Part shown: piece after piece, positions 16,866 to 25,898 of the stretch
How the letters are laid out: every line of letters starts with the position of its first letter
How positions within the stretch are numbered: position 1 is the stretch's first letter
Assembly: GCA_052067355.1 (NCBI GenBank)
Contig: JBQHQH010000004.1
Location: 129,052-193,051, forward strand
Length of the DNA stretch: 64,000 nt
Source of the DNA: CABMKH01 sp040797625
GTDB taxonomy: Bacteria > Bacillota > Clostridia > Tissierellales > Tissierellaceae
Direction of reading: 5' to 3'
The notes under the pieces: model-generated
Told to the model about the DNA's origin: nothing
Seen by the model: only the letters and a program-made list of their open reading frames with translations
Databases searched by the model: none
Program-made: the position numbers and the translations under genes

Positions 16866-17688
16866 CTAGCATTTTCTCTCCAAAAGACTTTTTCATATAA
16901 TCCATTACTATGCCTGCTGTTTCTTCTATAGCTTTATTTGATACATCGATTATTATACAGCCAAGTTTTTCCATTATTTCCTTTGAATATTCCAATTCCA
17001 TATTTATTCTATCTAAATTTGCATAATTAGCCGTAAAATCTAATCCCAAGGATTTAAGTCGTTCTTGTCTTATTTCATTTAGCTTAGCTGGATTAGCTAC
17101 TAGACCTATTACTCTTCTCTTATCTTTCTGAAATAATTCATTTGGAGGTGGTACTTCTGGAACTAATGGTACATTTGCTACTTTAAAGTTCTTATGAGCT
17201 AAGTACATACTTAATGGTGTCTTAGATGTTCTAGAAATCCCTACTAGACAGATATCTGCTTTTTTAACTCCTCTCGGATCTTTACCATCATCATATTTAA
17301 CTGCAAATTCAACAGCTTCAACTTTTTTAAAATAGTTATCATCTAATCTCCTTATGATGCCAGACTCTCTCTTTGGTGGATAACCAAGTACCTTTTCCAA
17401 TCCTTCTAAGGGTGGTGTCATAACATCAATAGTAGGAATACCCAATTTTTTTCCACATTCTTCAATATAATCCCTAGTTTCTTTTGATACAGTTGTATAT
17501 ACGACTATACTCTTCTTAGTTGCCGCGTCTTCAAATATATCCTTTGTCTGTTCTTTATTGACTATAAATGGATATCTCTTTATTTCAAATCCCTCTGGAA
17601 CAAATTGTCTAACTGCAGCTCTAGCTATTAATTCTCCAGTCTCACCTATGGAATCTGATACTACATAAACTGTAATCAATTTTTCCAT
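16861..17688 (-). CDS. Pyruvate, phosphate dikinase regulatory protein
   Basis: Bifunctional serine/threonine kinase and phosphorylase (DUF299, YqfL family) that inactivates PPDK with ADP and reactivates it with phosphate. 275 residues. N-terminal VYVVSDSIGETGELIARAA and the P-loop-like GISRTSKTPLSMYLAHKNFKVANVPLVPE (about residues 150-178) define the family. Ten nt after ccpN, as in B. subtilis, where CcpN and YqfL jointly control gluconeogenesis. ATG with GGGGTGAT upstream. Confidence 0.94.
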   Translation of the reverse strand: MEKLITVYVVSDSIGETGELIARAAVRQFVPEGFEIKRYPFIVNKEQTKDIFEDAATKKSIVVYTTVSKETRDYIEECGKKLGIPTIDVMTPPLEGLEKVLGYPPKRESGIIRRLDDNYFKKVEAVEFAVKYDDGKDPRGVKKADICLVGISRTSKTPLSMYLAHKNFKVANVPLVPEVPPPNELFQKDKRRVIGLVANPAKLNEIRQERLKSLGLDFTANYANLDRINMELEYSKEIMEKLGCIIIDVSNKAIEETAGIVMDYMKKSFGEKMLE

Positions 17689-17698
17689 CTAATCACCC

Positions 17699-18334
17699 CT
17701 AATCATTACTACCTAATTCAACAAACAACCTTGTTATGGTGGTCTTTGTGATCCTGCCTATTACCTGATACTCACCTTTATTCTCTGAAATTATCTCTAC
17801 AACTGGTAGGCTATCTATTTCATGCTCCATAAGTTTTTTAGCAGCACTTAATATACTATCTTTAGGTCTTATATATACAATATTAGGCATTCTAGTCATT
17901 ATAACGCCTATTGGCACTTTATATAGATCTACCCCTCCCATGATGGATCTTATAATATCCTTCCTTGAAATTACTCCAGAAAGAATTCCTTCGTTTGTAA
18001 TATATATCGATCCTACATTTTCTAAGAACATAAAAACTATAGCATCATATATTGAGGTAGATTCGTCTAATACTACAGGCATAGATTTAATATCCTCTAC
18101 TAATATGGTCTTAATCTTATCTGCTATATAACTTAAGCTAGTCTTTCCAGTATAAAAATATCCAACTCTTGGTCTTGCATCTAATATTCCTATCATGGTT
18201 AATATAGATAGATCCGGCCTAATGGTAGATCGGGTTAAATCCAATTCTCCTGCTATGTCATCACCAGTGATAGGTTGATGCTTTTTTACAATCTCTATAA
18301 TCTTTTCTTGCCTTTTGCTAAAGCGTATCTCCAT
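17699..18334 (-). CDS. ccpN: CcpN-type repressor (HTH plus CBS pair)
   Basis: Transcriptional repressor of gluconeogenic genes in the B. subtilis CcpN/YqzB family. 211 residues: N-terminal winged helix (QEKIIEIVKKHQPITGDDIAGELDLTRSTIRPDLSIL) and two CBS domains (residues about 80-210, GVISRKDIIRSIMGG) that probably bind adenine nucleotides. I use ATG 18334; a GTG directly before it is possible. It is 27 nt after glyS and therefore under the glycine T-box unless it has its own promoter, which I do not see. Confidence 0.88.
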   Translation of the reverse strand: MEIRFSKRQEKIIEIVKKHQPITGDDIAGELDLTRSTIRPDLSILTMIGILDARPRVGYFYTGKTSLSYIADKIKTILVEDIKSMPVVLDESTSIYDAIVFMFLENVGSIYITNEGILSGVISRKDIIRSIMGGVDLYKVPIGVIMTRMPNIVYIRPKDSILSAAKKLMEHEIDSLPVVEIISENKGEYQVIGRITKTTITRLFVELGSND

Positions 18335-18364
18335 CACACCCTATCTGCTTAACAAAGTTTAGAT

Positions 18365-20446
18365 CTACTTATTTACTATCTTTGACAAATCACATACCAA
18401 CATCATAGTATCATATATCTTCTTCAATAGTCCCAATCTATTATTTTTTAACTTTTCATCTTCAACCATTACCATTACATTCTCAAAGAAGTTATCTATA
18501 GGTTCTTTTAAAGTTACAAATAGATCTAATGCCTTATCATACTCTTTCTTGTCTATTAGATTTAAGACTTTATCTTCTATATTGTTATAGCTATCATATA
18601 GTGCTATTTCATCTTCTGTAAGTAAGTCTCTCATGATTTCATTAGACTCTGCATTTTTAGCTAATGTAGATACTCTATTGAAAGCCATCAATATCTCAGA
18701 TAAGCCATCTTTCTCCAACCATTCATTTAGCTTATTTGCCTTGATCTTCATATCATAGATATCATCAGTTTCAGTACTGATAACAGCTTCTATAATATCA
18801 TATCTTATACCCATGTCAGAAAACATATTCTTTATCCTACCTACAAAGAATTCCTTGATCTCATTCTTTACTTTATTATAATCAAAGGCAAGCCCGTTTT
18901 CTTCTACATATATATATAATGCAAAATCAATTAACTCCATCAATGATATACTCAACTTTTTATCCAATATGATATTGATTATCCCCAGAGCACTTCTTCT
19001 AAGCCCAAATGGGTCTTGAGATCCTGTAGGATGAATTCCAATGGCAAATAATCCAGCTATTGAATCAAGTTTATCTGCAATACTTAAGACTGCTCCTGCA
19101 GTAGTTGATGGCAATTGATCCCCTGAAAATCGAGGTAAGTATTGTTCAAATATAGCTAAGCTTACTATCTCATTTTCTCCAGATTCCTTTGCATATTCCA
19201 TACCTATCTTACCCTGTAATTCTGTAAACTCTGTTACCATCTTAGTCACTAAATCAGCCTTAGATAAATAACTAGCTCTGGAAATATTCTTTTCTGTCTC
19301 TTCTCCTACTTCTAAGTAATTTGCTATCTTTTCCCCTAGTTTCTGAATTCTAATAGTCTTATCATATAATGTTCCTAATTTTTCTTGGAAGGTTATTCCC
19401 TTTAAAGATTCTATATAACTATCCAACGGGCTGCTAATATCATCATTATAGAAGAATTTAGCATCCTCTAATCTTGCTCCCAACACTTTTTCATTTCCCT
19501 TAACTACAGTGTCTACATAGTCGTCATTTCCATTTCTAACAGTAATAAAATATGGTAATAATCTATTAGTCTTGTCATCAAATACTGGGAAATATCTTAA
19601 ATGTTCTTTCATAGGTGTAATGACTACATCCCTTGGCAGACCTAGATATTCATCCTTGATTCTCCCAATTATTGGAGTAGGATATTCTACTAGATTAGTT
19701 ACTTCATCTAGTAATCCTCCATCACATATCAACTTTCCGCCCTTTTCTCTTGCAAGTCTTTCTGAGCTATATTTGATGATTTCTTTTCTCTCATTTTGAT
19801 CTAATATAACATAGTTTTCTCTTAATTTTTCTATATACTCGTCTACATTTTCTATTACTATATTAGAACTTCCTAAGAATCTATGCCCCTTAGTAGTATT
19901 GGAAACCTTAATGCCTTCTAACTCAAATTGTACAATCTTATCTTCCAGTATAGATACAATCCATCTAATGGGTCTAGCAAATCTAATGTTCTTTCCTCCC
20001 CATTTCATAGACTTAGGAAATATTATAGATCTTATGATGTCAGGAACTTTTTCTGTTAAAATCTCTTCAACTTCTTTTCCAGTCTTTAATATATTAGCAT
20101 ATATATATTCTTCTCCATTATATTCTCTAATAAATGTATTATCTAGTTGAATTTTTTGTCCCTTCATAAATCCTAATAATGCCTTTGTTGGATTGCCTTC
20201 TTCATCAAAAGATATCCTCTTCGATGGTCCTTTTACGCTTTCCCTAATATCTTCTTGTCTTTCATCTAACCCAGTTATTATAGTTGTCAATCTTCTTGGA
20301 GTAGAATATATGTCCATCTTCTCATAGTTTATATCTTCTTTTTTTAGAACTGTATCAAAGCCTTCTCTAATCTGTCTTATTGTATCTTTAACATATCTTG
20401 CAGGAATTTCCTCTACTCCTATTTCAAGTAAATACTTTTTACTCAT
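18365..20446 (-). CDS. glyS: Glycyl-tRNA synthetase beta subunit
   Basis: Beta chain of the alpha2-beta2 glycyl-tRNA synthetase, 693 residues, the usual length. N-terminus KKYLLEIGVEEIPARYV is typical. PKSMKWGGKNIRFARPIRWIVSIL and the HD-like GDQLPSTTAGAVLSIADKLDS segment are visible; the C-terminal anticodon-binding region includes RVSTLAKNAES. It overlaps glyQ by 8 nt, indicating coupled translation. Confidence 0.97.
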   Translation of the reverse strand: MSKKYLLEIGVEEIPARYVKDTIRQIREGFDTVLKKEDINYEKMDIYSTPRRLTTIITGLDERQEDIRESVKGPSKRISFDEEGNPTKALLGFMKGQKIQLDNTFIREYNGEEYIYANILKTGKEVEEILTEKVPDIIRSIIFPKSMKWGGKNIRFARPIRWIVSILEDKIVQFELEGIKVSNTTKGHRFLGSSNIVIENVDEYIEKLRENYVILDQNERKEIIKYSSERLAREKGGKLICDGGLLDEVTNLVEYPTPIIGRIKDEYLGLPRDVVITPMKEHLRYFPVFDDKTNRLLPYFITVRNGNDDYVDTVVKGNEKVLGARLEDAKFFYNDDISSPLDSYIESLKGITFQEKLGTLYDKTIRIQKLGEKIANYLEVGEETEKNISRASYLSKADLVTKMVTEFTELQGKIGMEYAKESGENEIVSLAIFEQYLPRFSGDQLPSTTAGAVLSIADKLDSIAGLFAIGIHPTGSQDPFGLRRSALGIINIILDKKLSISLMELIDFALYIYVEENGLAFDYNKVKNEIKEFFVGRIKNMFSDMGIRYDIIEAVISTETDDIYDMKIKANKLNEWLEKDGLSEILMAFNRVSTLAKNAESNEIMRDLLTEDEIALYDSYNNIEDKVLNLIDKKEYDKALDLFVTLKEPIDNFFENVMVMVEDEKLKNNRLGLLKKIYDTMMLVCDLSKIVNK

Positions 20447-21326
20447 TTAACTCACCTTCTTTTTTTATTAGGGGAAAGCCCATTTCTTTTCTCTGTTCTA
20501 AATATGCCGCCGCAACTGTTCTAGCTAGATTTCTAACTCTACTTATATAGTTAGTCCTCTCTGACACTGATATTGCCCCTCTAGCGTCTAATACATTAAA
20601 AGTATGGGAGCATTTTAGAACATAATCATAGCTTGGCAATACTAGTTTATCTTGGATAACTTCCTGTGCCTGTGCCTCATAGGTATTAAATAATTCCTTT
20701 AGAGTTTCTATATTTGCTTTCTCAAAGCTATATACAGAATGTTCATATTCTGCCATATTAAATATCTCTCCATACCTTATATCCTCATTCCATTTTATAT
20801 CAAATATATTGTCTACATCTTGTAAATACATGGCAATTCTCTCTAAGCCATAGGTCAATTCTGCAGATTCTAAATCACAGTTGATACTCCCGACCTGTTG
20901 AAAGTATGTAAATTGAGTTATCTCCATCCCATCTAGCCAGACTTCCCATCCAAGTCCCCAAGCACCTAATGTTGGAGCTTCCCAGTTATCTTCAACAAAC
21001 CTTATATCATGTTTTAGAGGATCTATTCCAATAGCTCTTAGACTATCTAGATATAGATCTTGGACATTTTCTGCTGATGGCTTTAGAATAACCTGTAATT
21101 GATGATGCTGATATACCCTATTTGGATTCTCACCATATCTTGCATCTGCAGGCCTTCTAGAAGGCTCTACATATACTACCTTCCAAGGCTCTGGCCCCAA
21201 AGCTCTTAAAAAAGTATGAGGACTCATGGTTCCTGCTCCTTTTTCTATATCATAAGGTTCTAAAATAGTGCATCCCTTTTCTCCCCAGTAGTTCAGCAAC
21301 TTCATCATTAAATCCTGAAAAAACAT
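20439..21326 (-). CDS. glyQ: Glycyl-tRNA synthetase alpha subunit
   Basis: Catalytic alpha chain, 295 residues, class II synthetase. Family blocks: NYWGEKGCTILEPYDIEKGAGTM core, GPEPWKVVYVEPSRRPADARYG, NRVYQHHQLQVILKPS and LGAWGLGWEVWLDGMEITQFTYFQQVG. The start has GGGAGG upstream and lies about 30 nt behind the T-box terminator, so expression depends on uncharged tRNA-Gly. Confidence 0.97.
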   Translation of the reverse strand: MFFQDLMMKLLNYWGEKGCTILEPYDIEKGAGTMSPHTFLRALGPEPWKVVYVEPSRRPADARYGENPNRVYQHHQLQVILKPSAENVQDLYLDSLRAIGIDPLKHDIRFVEDNWEAPTLGAWGLGWEVWLDGMEITQFTYFQQVGSINCDLESAELTYGLERIAMYLQDVDNIFDIKWNEDIRYGEIFNMAEYEHSVYSFEKANIETLKELFNTYEAQAQEVIQDKLVLPSYDYVLKCSHTFNVLDARGAISVSERTNYISRVRNLARTVAAAYLEQRKEMGFPLIKKEGELNE

Positions 21327-21356
21327 AAAAAAACCTCCCTAATATTAATAATGAAT

Positions 21357-21568
21357 ACAAAAAAACCTTTATCCCCTATAGGGACGAAAGGTTAGTTCCG
21401 CGGTTCCACCCTATTTAATACCTTGAAACCAAGGTATTCACTTTATACAATACACTCCGAAGTGCCCTTTACTCTATGAATCTATATCTAGTTTCCACCA
21501 TACTAGACTCTCTATAATAAAGCCATAAAGAATTTTCTTCATCATCGTATACTTATAAAACTTTATAC
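21357..21568 (-). promoter_or_regulatory. Glycine T-box riboswitch of glyQS
   Basis: Leader RNA that binds uncharged tRNA-Gly and antiterminates. On the minus strand the T-box AGGGTGGAACCGCGG occupies 21398-21412, with the competing terminator AACCTTT..AAAGGTT plus T run at 21359-21392. The likely specifier GGC is at 21464-21466 in AAAGGGCACTTCGG, following a stem I apical arm that contains AGTATGGTGGAAAC. A stem III hairpin ATACCTTGGTTTCAAGGTAT precedes the T-box. Confidence 0.92.
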
Positions 21569-21574
21569 CATAAT

Positions 21575-21603
21575 AATTTAGCAGACAATCCATCTAATGT
21601 CAA
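21575..21603 (-). promoter_or_regulatory. Promoter of glyQ operon
   Basis: Minus strand TTGACA (21598-21603), 17-nt spacer, TAAATT (21575-21580); predicted start near 21567, just before the T-box leader. Confidence 0.55.
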
Positions 21604-21622
21604 TAGACACATGGGGGTAAAA

Positions 21623-22396
21623 TTAAATATTGATTATACTTTTTAATAGATTTAGAGAATTAAAATCTGATCTATCAATATTATATAAAATATAGTCCTC
21701 CAAGATATCCTGTATACCTATAAGTGATTCTCTTGGTATATTCACACTAGATAATTTATCAAGTTCTATATACAATAACTGGCATATCCCTATATACATA
21801 TCCCTATCTATTTTCTTTGCCTTGCTATCTACGGTGAAACAATTATCACATATTATGCCTCCTTCAGAAATGCTAAACTTGATGTTTGAAAGCTCTTTAC
21901 TTCCACAGGATACACATCTTTCAATATATGGTCTATATCCTAAAAAAGATATATATTTTAATTCAAAAGCAATTATGAATTTTAAGAAATCGTCATTTAA
22001 TCCTGACAAAATTGTTAGACTCTTTTCTAAAAGTAAAAATAATACTTCATTTGGCTCTTCTTCTGGCGTAGACCTATTAAGAAGTTCAAGTATATAGAAT
22101 CCACAAACCACTCTCTCTATTCTCTCACGTATATCATAGAAAGATTCTATTACAGATGCCTCATTGATATAGTAAAAACTTCTTCCCTTATAGAGTTGAT
22201 ACTCACTATAGGAAAAGGGTTGAGTATGAGCTATTAACTTAGATTTTGCCCTATAGGCTCCCTTTGCCATCACACTAATTCTTCCAAATTTTTTAGTATA
22301 TATATTCAATATCTTGCTAGTTTCCTTAAACCTCATCTCGTTCAATACTATTCCTTCAGTGCGCAATATTCCAGACTCCAATCTATTTGTAACCAA
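21623..22396 (-). CDS. recO: DNA repair protein RecO
   Basis: Recombination mediator that loads RecA with RecF/RecR and anneals ssDNA. Up to 257 residues: N-terminal OB fold (RTEGIVLNEMRFKETSKILNIYT) and a helical C-terminal domain with a zinc site, CVSCGSKELS ... GGIICDNC (about residues 160-185). The start is uncertain: TTG 22396 overlaps the era stop, while an internal TTG about 30 nt downstream would give the more usual N-terminus. Follows era as in other Firmicutes. Confidence 0.92.
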   Translation of the reverse strand: MVTNRLESGILRTEGIVLNEMRFKETSKILNIYTKKFGRISVMAKGAYRAKSKLIAHTQPFSYSEYQLYKGRSFYYINEASVIESFYDIRERIERVVCGFYILELLNRSTPEEEPNEVLFLLLEKSLTILSGLNDDFLKFIIAFELKYISFLGYRPYIERCVSCGSKELSNIKFSISEGGIICDNCFTVDSKAKKIDRDMYIGICQLLYIELDKLSSVNIPRESLIGIQDILEDYILYNIDRSDFNSLNLLKSIINI

Positions 22397-23267
22397 AATA
22401 TTTCAATTTGTTTTCCCTTTCTCTCCAATTTTTCTCAACTTTCACCCATAGCTGAAGATTTACTTTGCTACCCAATAGCTTTTCAATATCCTCTCTTGAT
22501 GACTTGCCTATTTGTTTTAACATCTTTCCATTTTTCCCTATTACTATACCCTTATGGGATTCTTTCTCACAATATATATTTGCATATACATCTATTAAAT
22601 CCTTATTCTCTCTGCTTTTTATACCATCTATATTTACAAATATACCATGGGGAACTTCTTCATCAAGGTTTTCCAAAGCTTTTTCTCTTATTATCTCTGA
22701 AATAATAAATCTTTCTGGTTGATCCGTTATCATGTCATCTGGAAAGTATTTAGGTCCTTCTGGCAATAATCTCTTTATAGCCTGAATATATTCATCGACA
22801 TTTGATTCGTTCAATGCAGATATAGGTATAATCTCCTTAAACATTCTCATATCTTCAAATTTTTTAATTAATGCAGAAACCTGTTCATCATCCAGCATAT
22901 CAATCTTATTTATTAGCAACACAATAGGAGTTGATATAGTCTTTAATTCCTCTATTATATACTTATCTAAATTCCCAATTTCTATACTTTCATCTACCAT
23001 AAAAGTTATGACATCCACTTCTTCTAATGCACTTTTAGAGACATCTAGCATATATTCTCCTAATTTATTTTTAGGCATTTGTATGCCTGGAGTATCTAAA
23101 AATACAATTTGAAAATCCTCTTCTGTAAATACAAGCTGTATCTTGTTCCTCGTAGTCTGAGGTTTATCTGATATAATTGAAATCTTCTCTCCAATTATCT
23201 TATTTAACAATGTTGATTTCCCCACATTTGGCCTTCCTACAATGCTTACAAATCCTGACTTATACAT
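22383..23267 (-). CDS. era: GTPase Era
   Basis: Ribosome-assembly GTPase that binds 16S rRNA. 294 residues from ATG 23267 (MYKSGFVSIVGRPNVGKS); a TTG 9 nt upstream is possible. G1 GRPNVGKS, G3 DTPG, G4 NKID, then the C-terminal KH domain with VIGKNGKMLKQIGKSSREDIEKLL. In order ybeY-dgkA-cdd-era-recO as in B. subtilis. Confidence 0.97.
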   Translation of the reverse strand: MYKSGFVSIVGRPNVGKSTLLNKIIGEKISIISDKPQTTRNKIQLVFTEEDFQIVFLDTPGIQMPKNKLGEYMLDVSKSALEEVDVITFMVDESIEIGNLDKYIIEELKTISTPIVLLINKIDMLDDEQVSALIKKFEDMRMFKEIIPISALNESNVDEYIQAIKRLLPEGPKYFPDDMITDQPERFIISEIIREKALENLDEEVPHGIFVNIDGIKSRENKDLIDVYANIYCEKESHKGIVIGKNGKMLKQIGKSSREDIEKLLGSKVNLQLWVKVEKNWRERENKLKYFGYK

Positions 23268-23281
23268 ATAATCCAACCCTT

Positions 23282-23680
23282 CTATCTATTCTCTTCTAAA
23301 TCTTCAGGTCCAAAGCTATGGGGCAATAGATCATCTATTGTATATTCCCTATATCTATCTACTGAACTTGCAATTATGATCTTTGCATCCCTACCAAATT
23401 CTCTAATCACCTGTCTACATACTCCACATGGATATGTAGGATCTGCATCTCCCACTATGACTATAGTGTCTATTTCTCTACTACCTTCAGATACAGCTTT
23501 AAAGATAGCCGTTCTCTCAGCACATATCGTAGGTGAATAAGATGATACTTCAATATTGCATCCCGTATATATACTTCCGTCCTTCATCAAGACAGTAGCT
23601 CCTACATGGAAATTAGAATATGGCACATATGCCTTTTTCTGTGCCTTTAGAGCCATCTCTATAAGTTGTGTTTTATTCAT
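23282..23680 (-). CDS. cdd: Cytidine deaminase
   Basis: Zinc enzyme that deaminates cytidine and deoxycytidine to uridines for salvage. 132 residues, the normal length of the homotetrameric form. Zinc and catalytic motifs: TICAERTAIFKAV (Cys, Glu) and PCGVCRQVIREF (two Cys). Start MNKTQLIEMALKAQ with GAGGAA upstream. Between the lipid kinase fusion gene and era. Confidence 0.96.
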   Translation of the reverse strand: MNKTQLIEMALKAQKKAYVPYSNFHVGATVLMKDGSIYTGCNIEVSSYSPTICAERTAIFKAVSEGSREIDTIVIVGDADPTYPCGVCRQVIREFGRDAKIIIASSVDRYREYTIDDLLPHSFGPEDLEENR

Positions 23681-23694
23681 TTCCTCACTCCAAT

Positions 23695-24396
23695 CTATCC
23701 AATTACCTGAAAAACTAATATACCTATTAATATACCCAATAATCCTCCTAAAACAACTTCTATTGAAGTATGTATCTTTCCTTCAATTCTGCTTTCAGCT
23801 ACTAGTAATGCTAGTCCAAAAGTCAAAGTGATTATCAATATATTCTCCACTAGAAATGCTACTATTGTAGCTATACAAAATGCAAGTGCTGAATGGCCGC
23901 TAACTACACCACCTTGAAAATGTGTTCCTCTGCCTTTATAATACTTTGCCTTTAATCCAATAGTCAATAAAATTACAAGCATTAAGGAAACGAATGTAAG
24001 ATGAATTGGAGAGTTTTTAATCTTAAATATTATCACTTCTGAAAAATTGCTTAATCTATCAAAAAATAATAAATAGCCAACGATAATTGCATTTACGGAG
24101 CCAATAAGTACAGCACCAGCTGCTATATCCTTCGCCAATCTAGCATAAGGGTGATAGTCTTTAGTGATCATATCTATGGTCTTTTCTATAGCAGTATTTA
24201 TCATCTCTAATACCAATACTAGAGTAATTGCAAACAATAGGATTAAAAACTCAGTTCTAGTAAAATTAAAGAATAGACTTAAACCTAAAACCCCTACAGC
24301 AATAATATAATGCACTAACATATTTCTCTCCATCTTTATAGAGACGATTATTCCCGATACTGCATAATTAAAACTATCAATTATGCTTCTCTTCAT
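23695..24396 (-). CDS. Lipid kinase (DgkA) fused to PAP2-like phosphatase
   Basis: 233-residue membrane protein with two parts. Residues 1-125 are a DagK-type undecaprenol/diacylglycerol kinase with the signature EMINTAIEKTIDMITKDYHPYARLAKDIAAGAVL. Residues 130-233 are PAP2-like: RGTHFQGGVVSGHSALAF (SGH box) and ESRIEGKIHTSIEVVLGG, where the canonical final Asp of SRxxxxxHxxxD is Glu. The first motif (KxxxxxxRP) is not clear. Suggests phosphorylation and dephosphorylation of undecaprenol in one chain, for cell-wall lipid recycling. Similar fusions occur in clostridia. Confidence 0.88.
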   Translation of the reverse strand: MKRSIIDSFNYAVSGIIVSIKMERNMLVHYIIAVGVLGLSLFFNFTRTEFLILLFAITLVLVLEMINTAIEKTIDMITKDYHPYARLAKDIAAGAVLIGSVNAIIVGYLLFFDRLSNFSEVIIFKIKNSPIHLTFVSLMLVILLTIGLKAKYYKGRGTHFQGGVVSGHSALAFCIATIVAFLVENILIITLTFGLALLVAESRIEGKIHTSIEVVLGGLLGILIGILVFQVIG

Positions 24397-24399
24397 TGC

Positions 24400-24861
24400 T
24401 TACTCTCCTTTATTATTTTTAAATATCTCAAGTCTTCTCATTACCTGTTTTTCTCTATCTCTCATTTCTTTTTTATCATCTTCCTCCATATGATCATATC
24501 CCATTAAATGAAACATACTATGAGCTGTTAAATATGCTAATTCTCTCTGAAGGCTGTGTCCATATTCTTCTGATTGCTCTATTGCCTTTTCCATAGATAT
24601 GATAATATCACCAAGTAGAGGAATTGGAACTATTAGATCTTCATCTATTGGAAAAGACAACACATCTGTTTCTCTATCAACTCCTCTATATTGACTATTT
24701 AACTGTCTAATCTCCTCATTATCTACAAAAGAAATAGATATTTCATATTCTAAACCTATTCCCTCTACTAATAAAGATTCTCTTACTACTTTCTCCAATA
24801 GATTATAGATATCTTCATCTATATCTACCTTGGATTGTCTATTGTCTACATAGATCTCCAT
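24400..24861 (-). CDS. ybeY: Endoribonuclease YbeY (16S rRNA maturation)
   Basis: Metal-dependent endoribonuclease for 16S rRNA 3' end maturation and ribosome quality control. 153 residues. Zinc motif HSMFHLMGYDHMEED at about residues 115-129 (HxxxHxxxxxH); the usual Gly after the first His is Ser. Segment REIDTDVLSFP-like GVDRETDVLSFPID is visible. ATG with GGGGG upstream, 3 nt before the kinase fusion gene. Confidence 0.95.
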   Translation of the reverse strand: MEIYVDNRQSKVDIDEDIYNLLEKVVRESLLVEGIGLEYEISISFVDNEEIRQLNSQYRGVDRETDVLSFPIDEDLIVPIPLLGDIIISMEKAIEQSEEYGHSLQRELAYLTAHSMFHLMGYDHMEEDDKKEMRDREKQVMRRLEIFKNNKGE

Positions 24862-24915
24862 ATTTTTTCCCCCTTAGTTTATATATACCCTATAATCTTT
24901 AATTGGCATATAGAA

Positions 24916-25887
24916 TTATATATTCTTGTATTCGAACTTCTCATATGCTTCAATAATTCTCTGAACTAATGGATGCCTTACAATGTCAAATTTTGATAGA
25001 TACACCATCTCTATTCCCTTAACATTATCTAAAATCTTTGATACCGTTCTAAGTCCTGACTGTTTACCTTTAGGTAGGTCAACCTGTGTTATATCACCAG
25101 TTATTATGGCCTTTGACCCAAATCCCAATCTAGTTAAAAACATCTTCATCTGTTCATTTGTTGTATTTTGAGCCTCATCTAAGATAATATACGCAGAATC
25201 CAAAGTTCTCCCTCTCATATATGCTAGAGGTGCTACCTCAATTAATCCCTTTTCCATATATCTTACATAATTATCTGAGCCTAAAATCTCAAATAATGCA
25301 TCATATACAGGTCTCAAGTATGGATCTACTTTCTCTTGCAAATCTCCAGGCAAAAATCCCAGACTTTCACCTGCTTCAACTGCAGGTCTAGTCAAGATTA
25401 TTCTATTTACTTGTTTGTTTTTAAAAGCCTGAACTGCCATAGCCATAGCTAAATATGTCTTACCTGTTCCTGCTGGTCCTATTCCAAAGACTATATCATT
25501 TTCCTTAATAGCATCTATATATCTCTTCTGGCCCAATGTCTTGGGTTTTATACTCTTTCCACTTGCACTTATACATATGACTTCATTTAATAGTTCCTTT
25601 AGCTTATGGTCTTCTCCTTTTAGTATAGACTGAATAGCATATCTTAAATCCTGTTGGTCTAATTTTTTTTGCGCCTTGATGATATCAATCAAATTATAGA
25701 TCAACTTTTCTCCTAGTTCTATATCATCTGAGTTTCCATATACTTCAAGATTTCCATCTCCTATAGTCACTTTAATATTCAACGTATTTTCTATTAAATT
25801 AATATTCTCATCTAATTCACCAAATAATTCACTGATGATACCATTATTGTCTATAGGTATTTTCTTTTCCCTAATATTTTCTGTCAA
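24916..25887 (-). CDS. PhoH family ATPase
   Basis: PhoH-like P-loop ATPase/helicase-type protein, 323 residues, thought to act in RNA metabolism beside YbeY. Walker A GPAGTGKTYLAMAMA (about residues 136-150), Walker B YIILDEAQNTTNEQMKMFLTR, sensor region SKAIITGDITQVDLP. N-terminal small domain (NLEVYGNSDDIELGEK) resembles the KH-like part of the family. TTG start preceded by GGAGGAG. In B. subtilis pgpH lies between phoH and ybeY; here only 54 nt separate them. Confidence 0.94.
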   Translation of the reverse strand: MTENIREKKIPIDNNGIISELFGELDENINLIENTLNIKVTIGDGNLEVYGNSDDIELGEKLIYNLIDIIKAQKKLDQQDLRYAIQSILKGEDHKLKELLNEVICISASGKSIKPKTLGQKRYIDAIKENDIVFGIGPAGTGKTYLAMAMAVQAFKNKQVNRIILTRPAVEAGESLGFLPGDLQEKVDPYLRPVYDALFEILGSDNYVRYMEKGLIEVAPLAYMRGRTLDSAYIILDEAQNTTNEQMKMFLTRLGFGSKAIITGDITQVDLPKGKQSGLRTVSKILDNVKGIEMVYLSKFDIVRHPLVQRIIEAYEKFEYKNI

Positions 25888-25898
25888 TTCTTCTCCTC

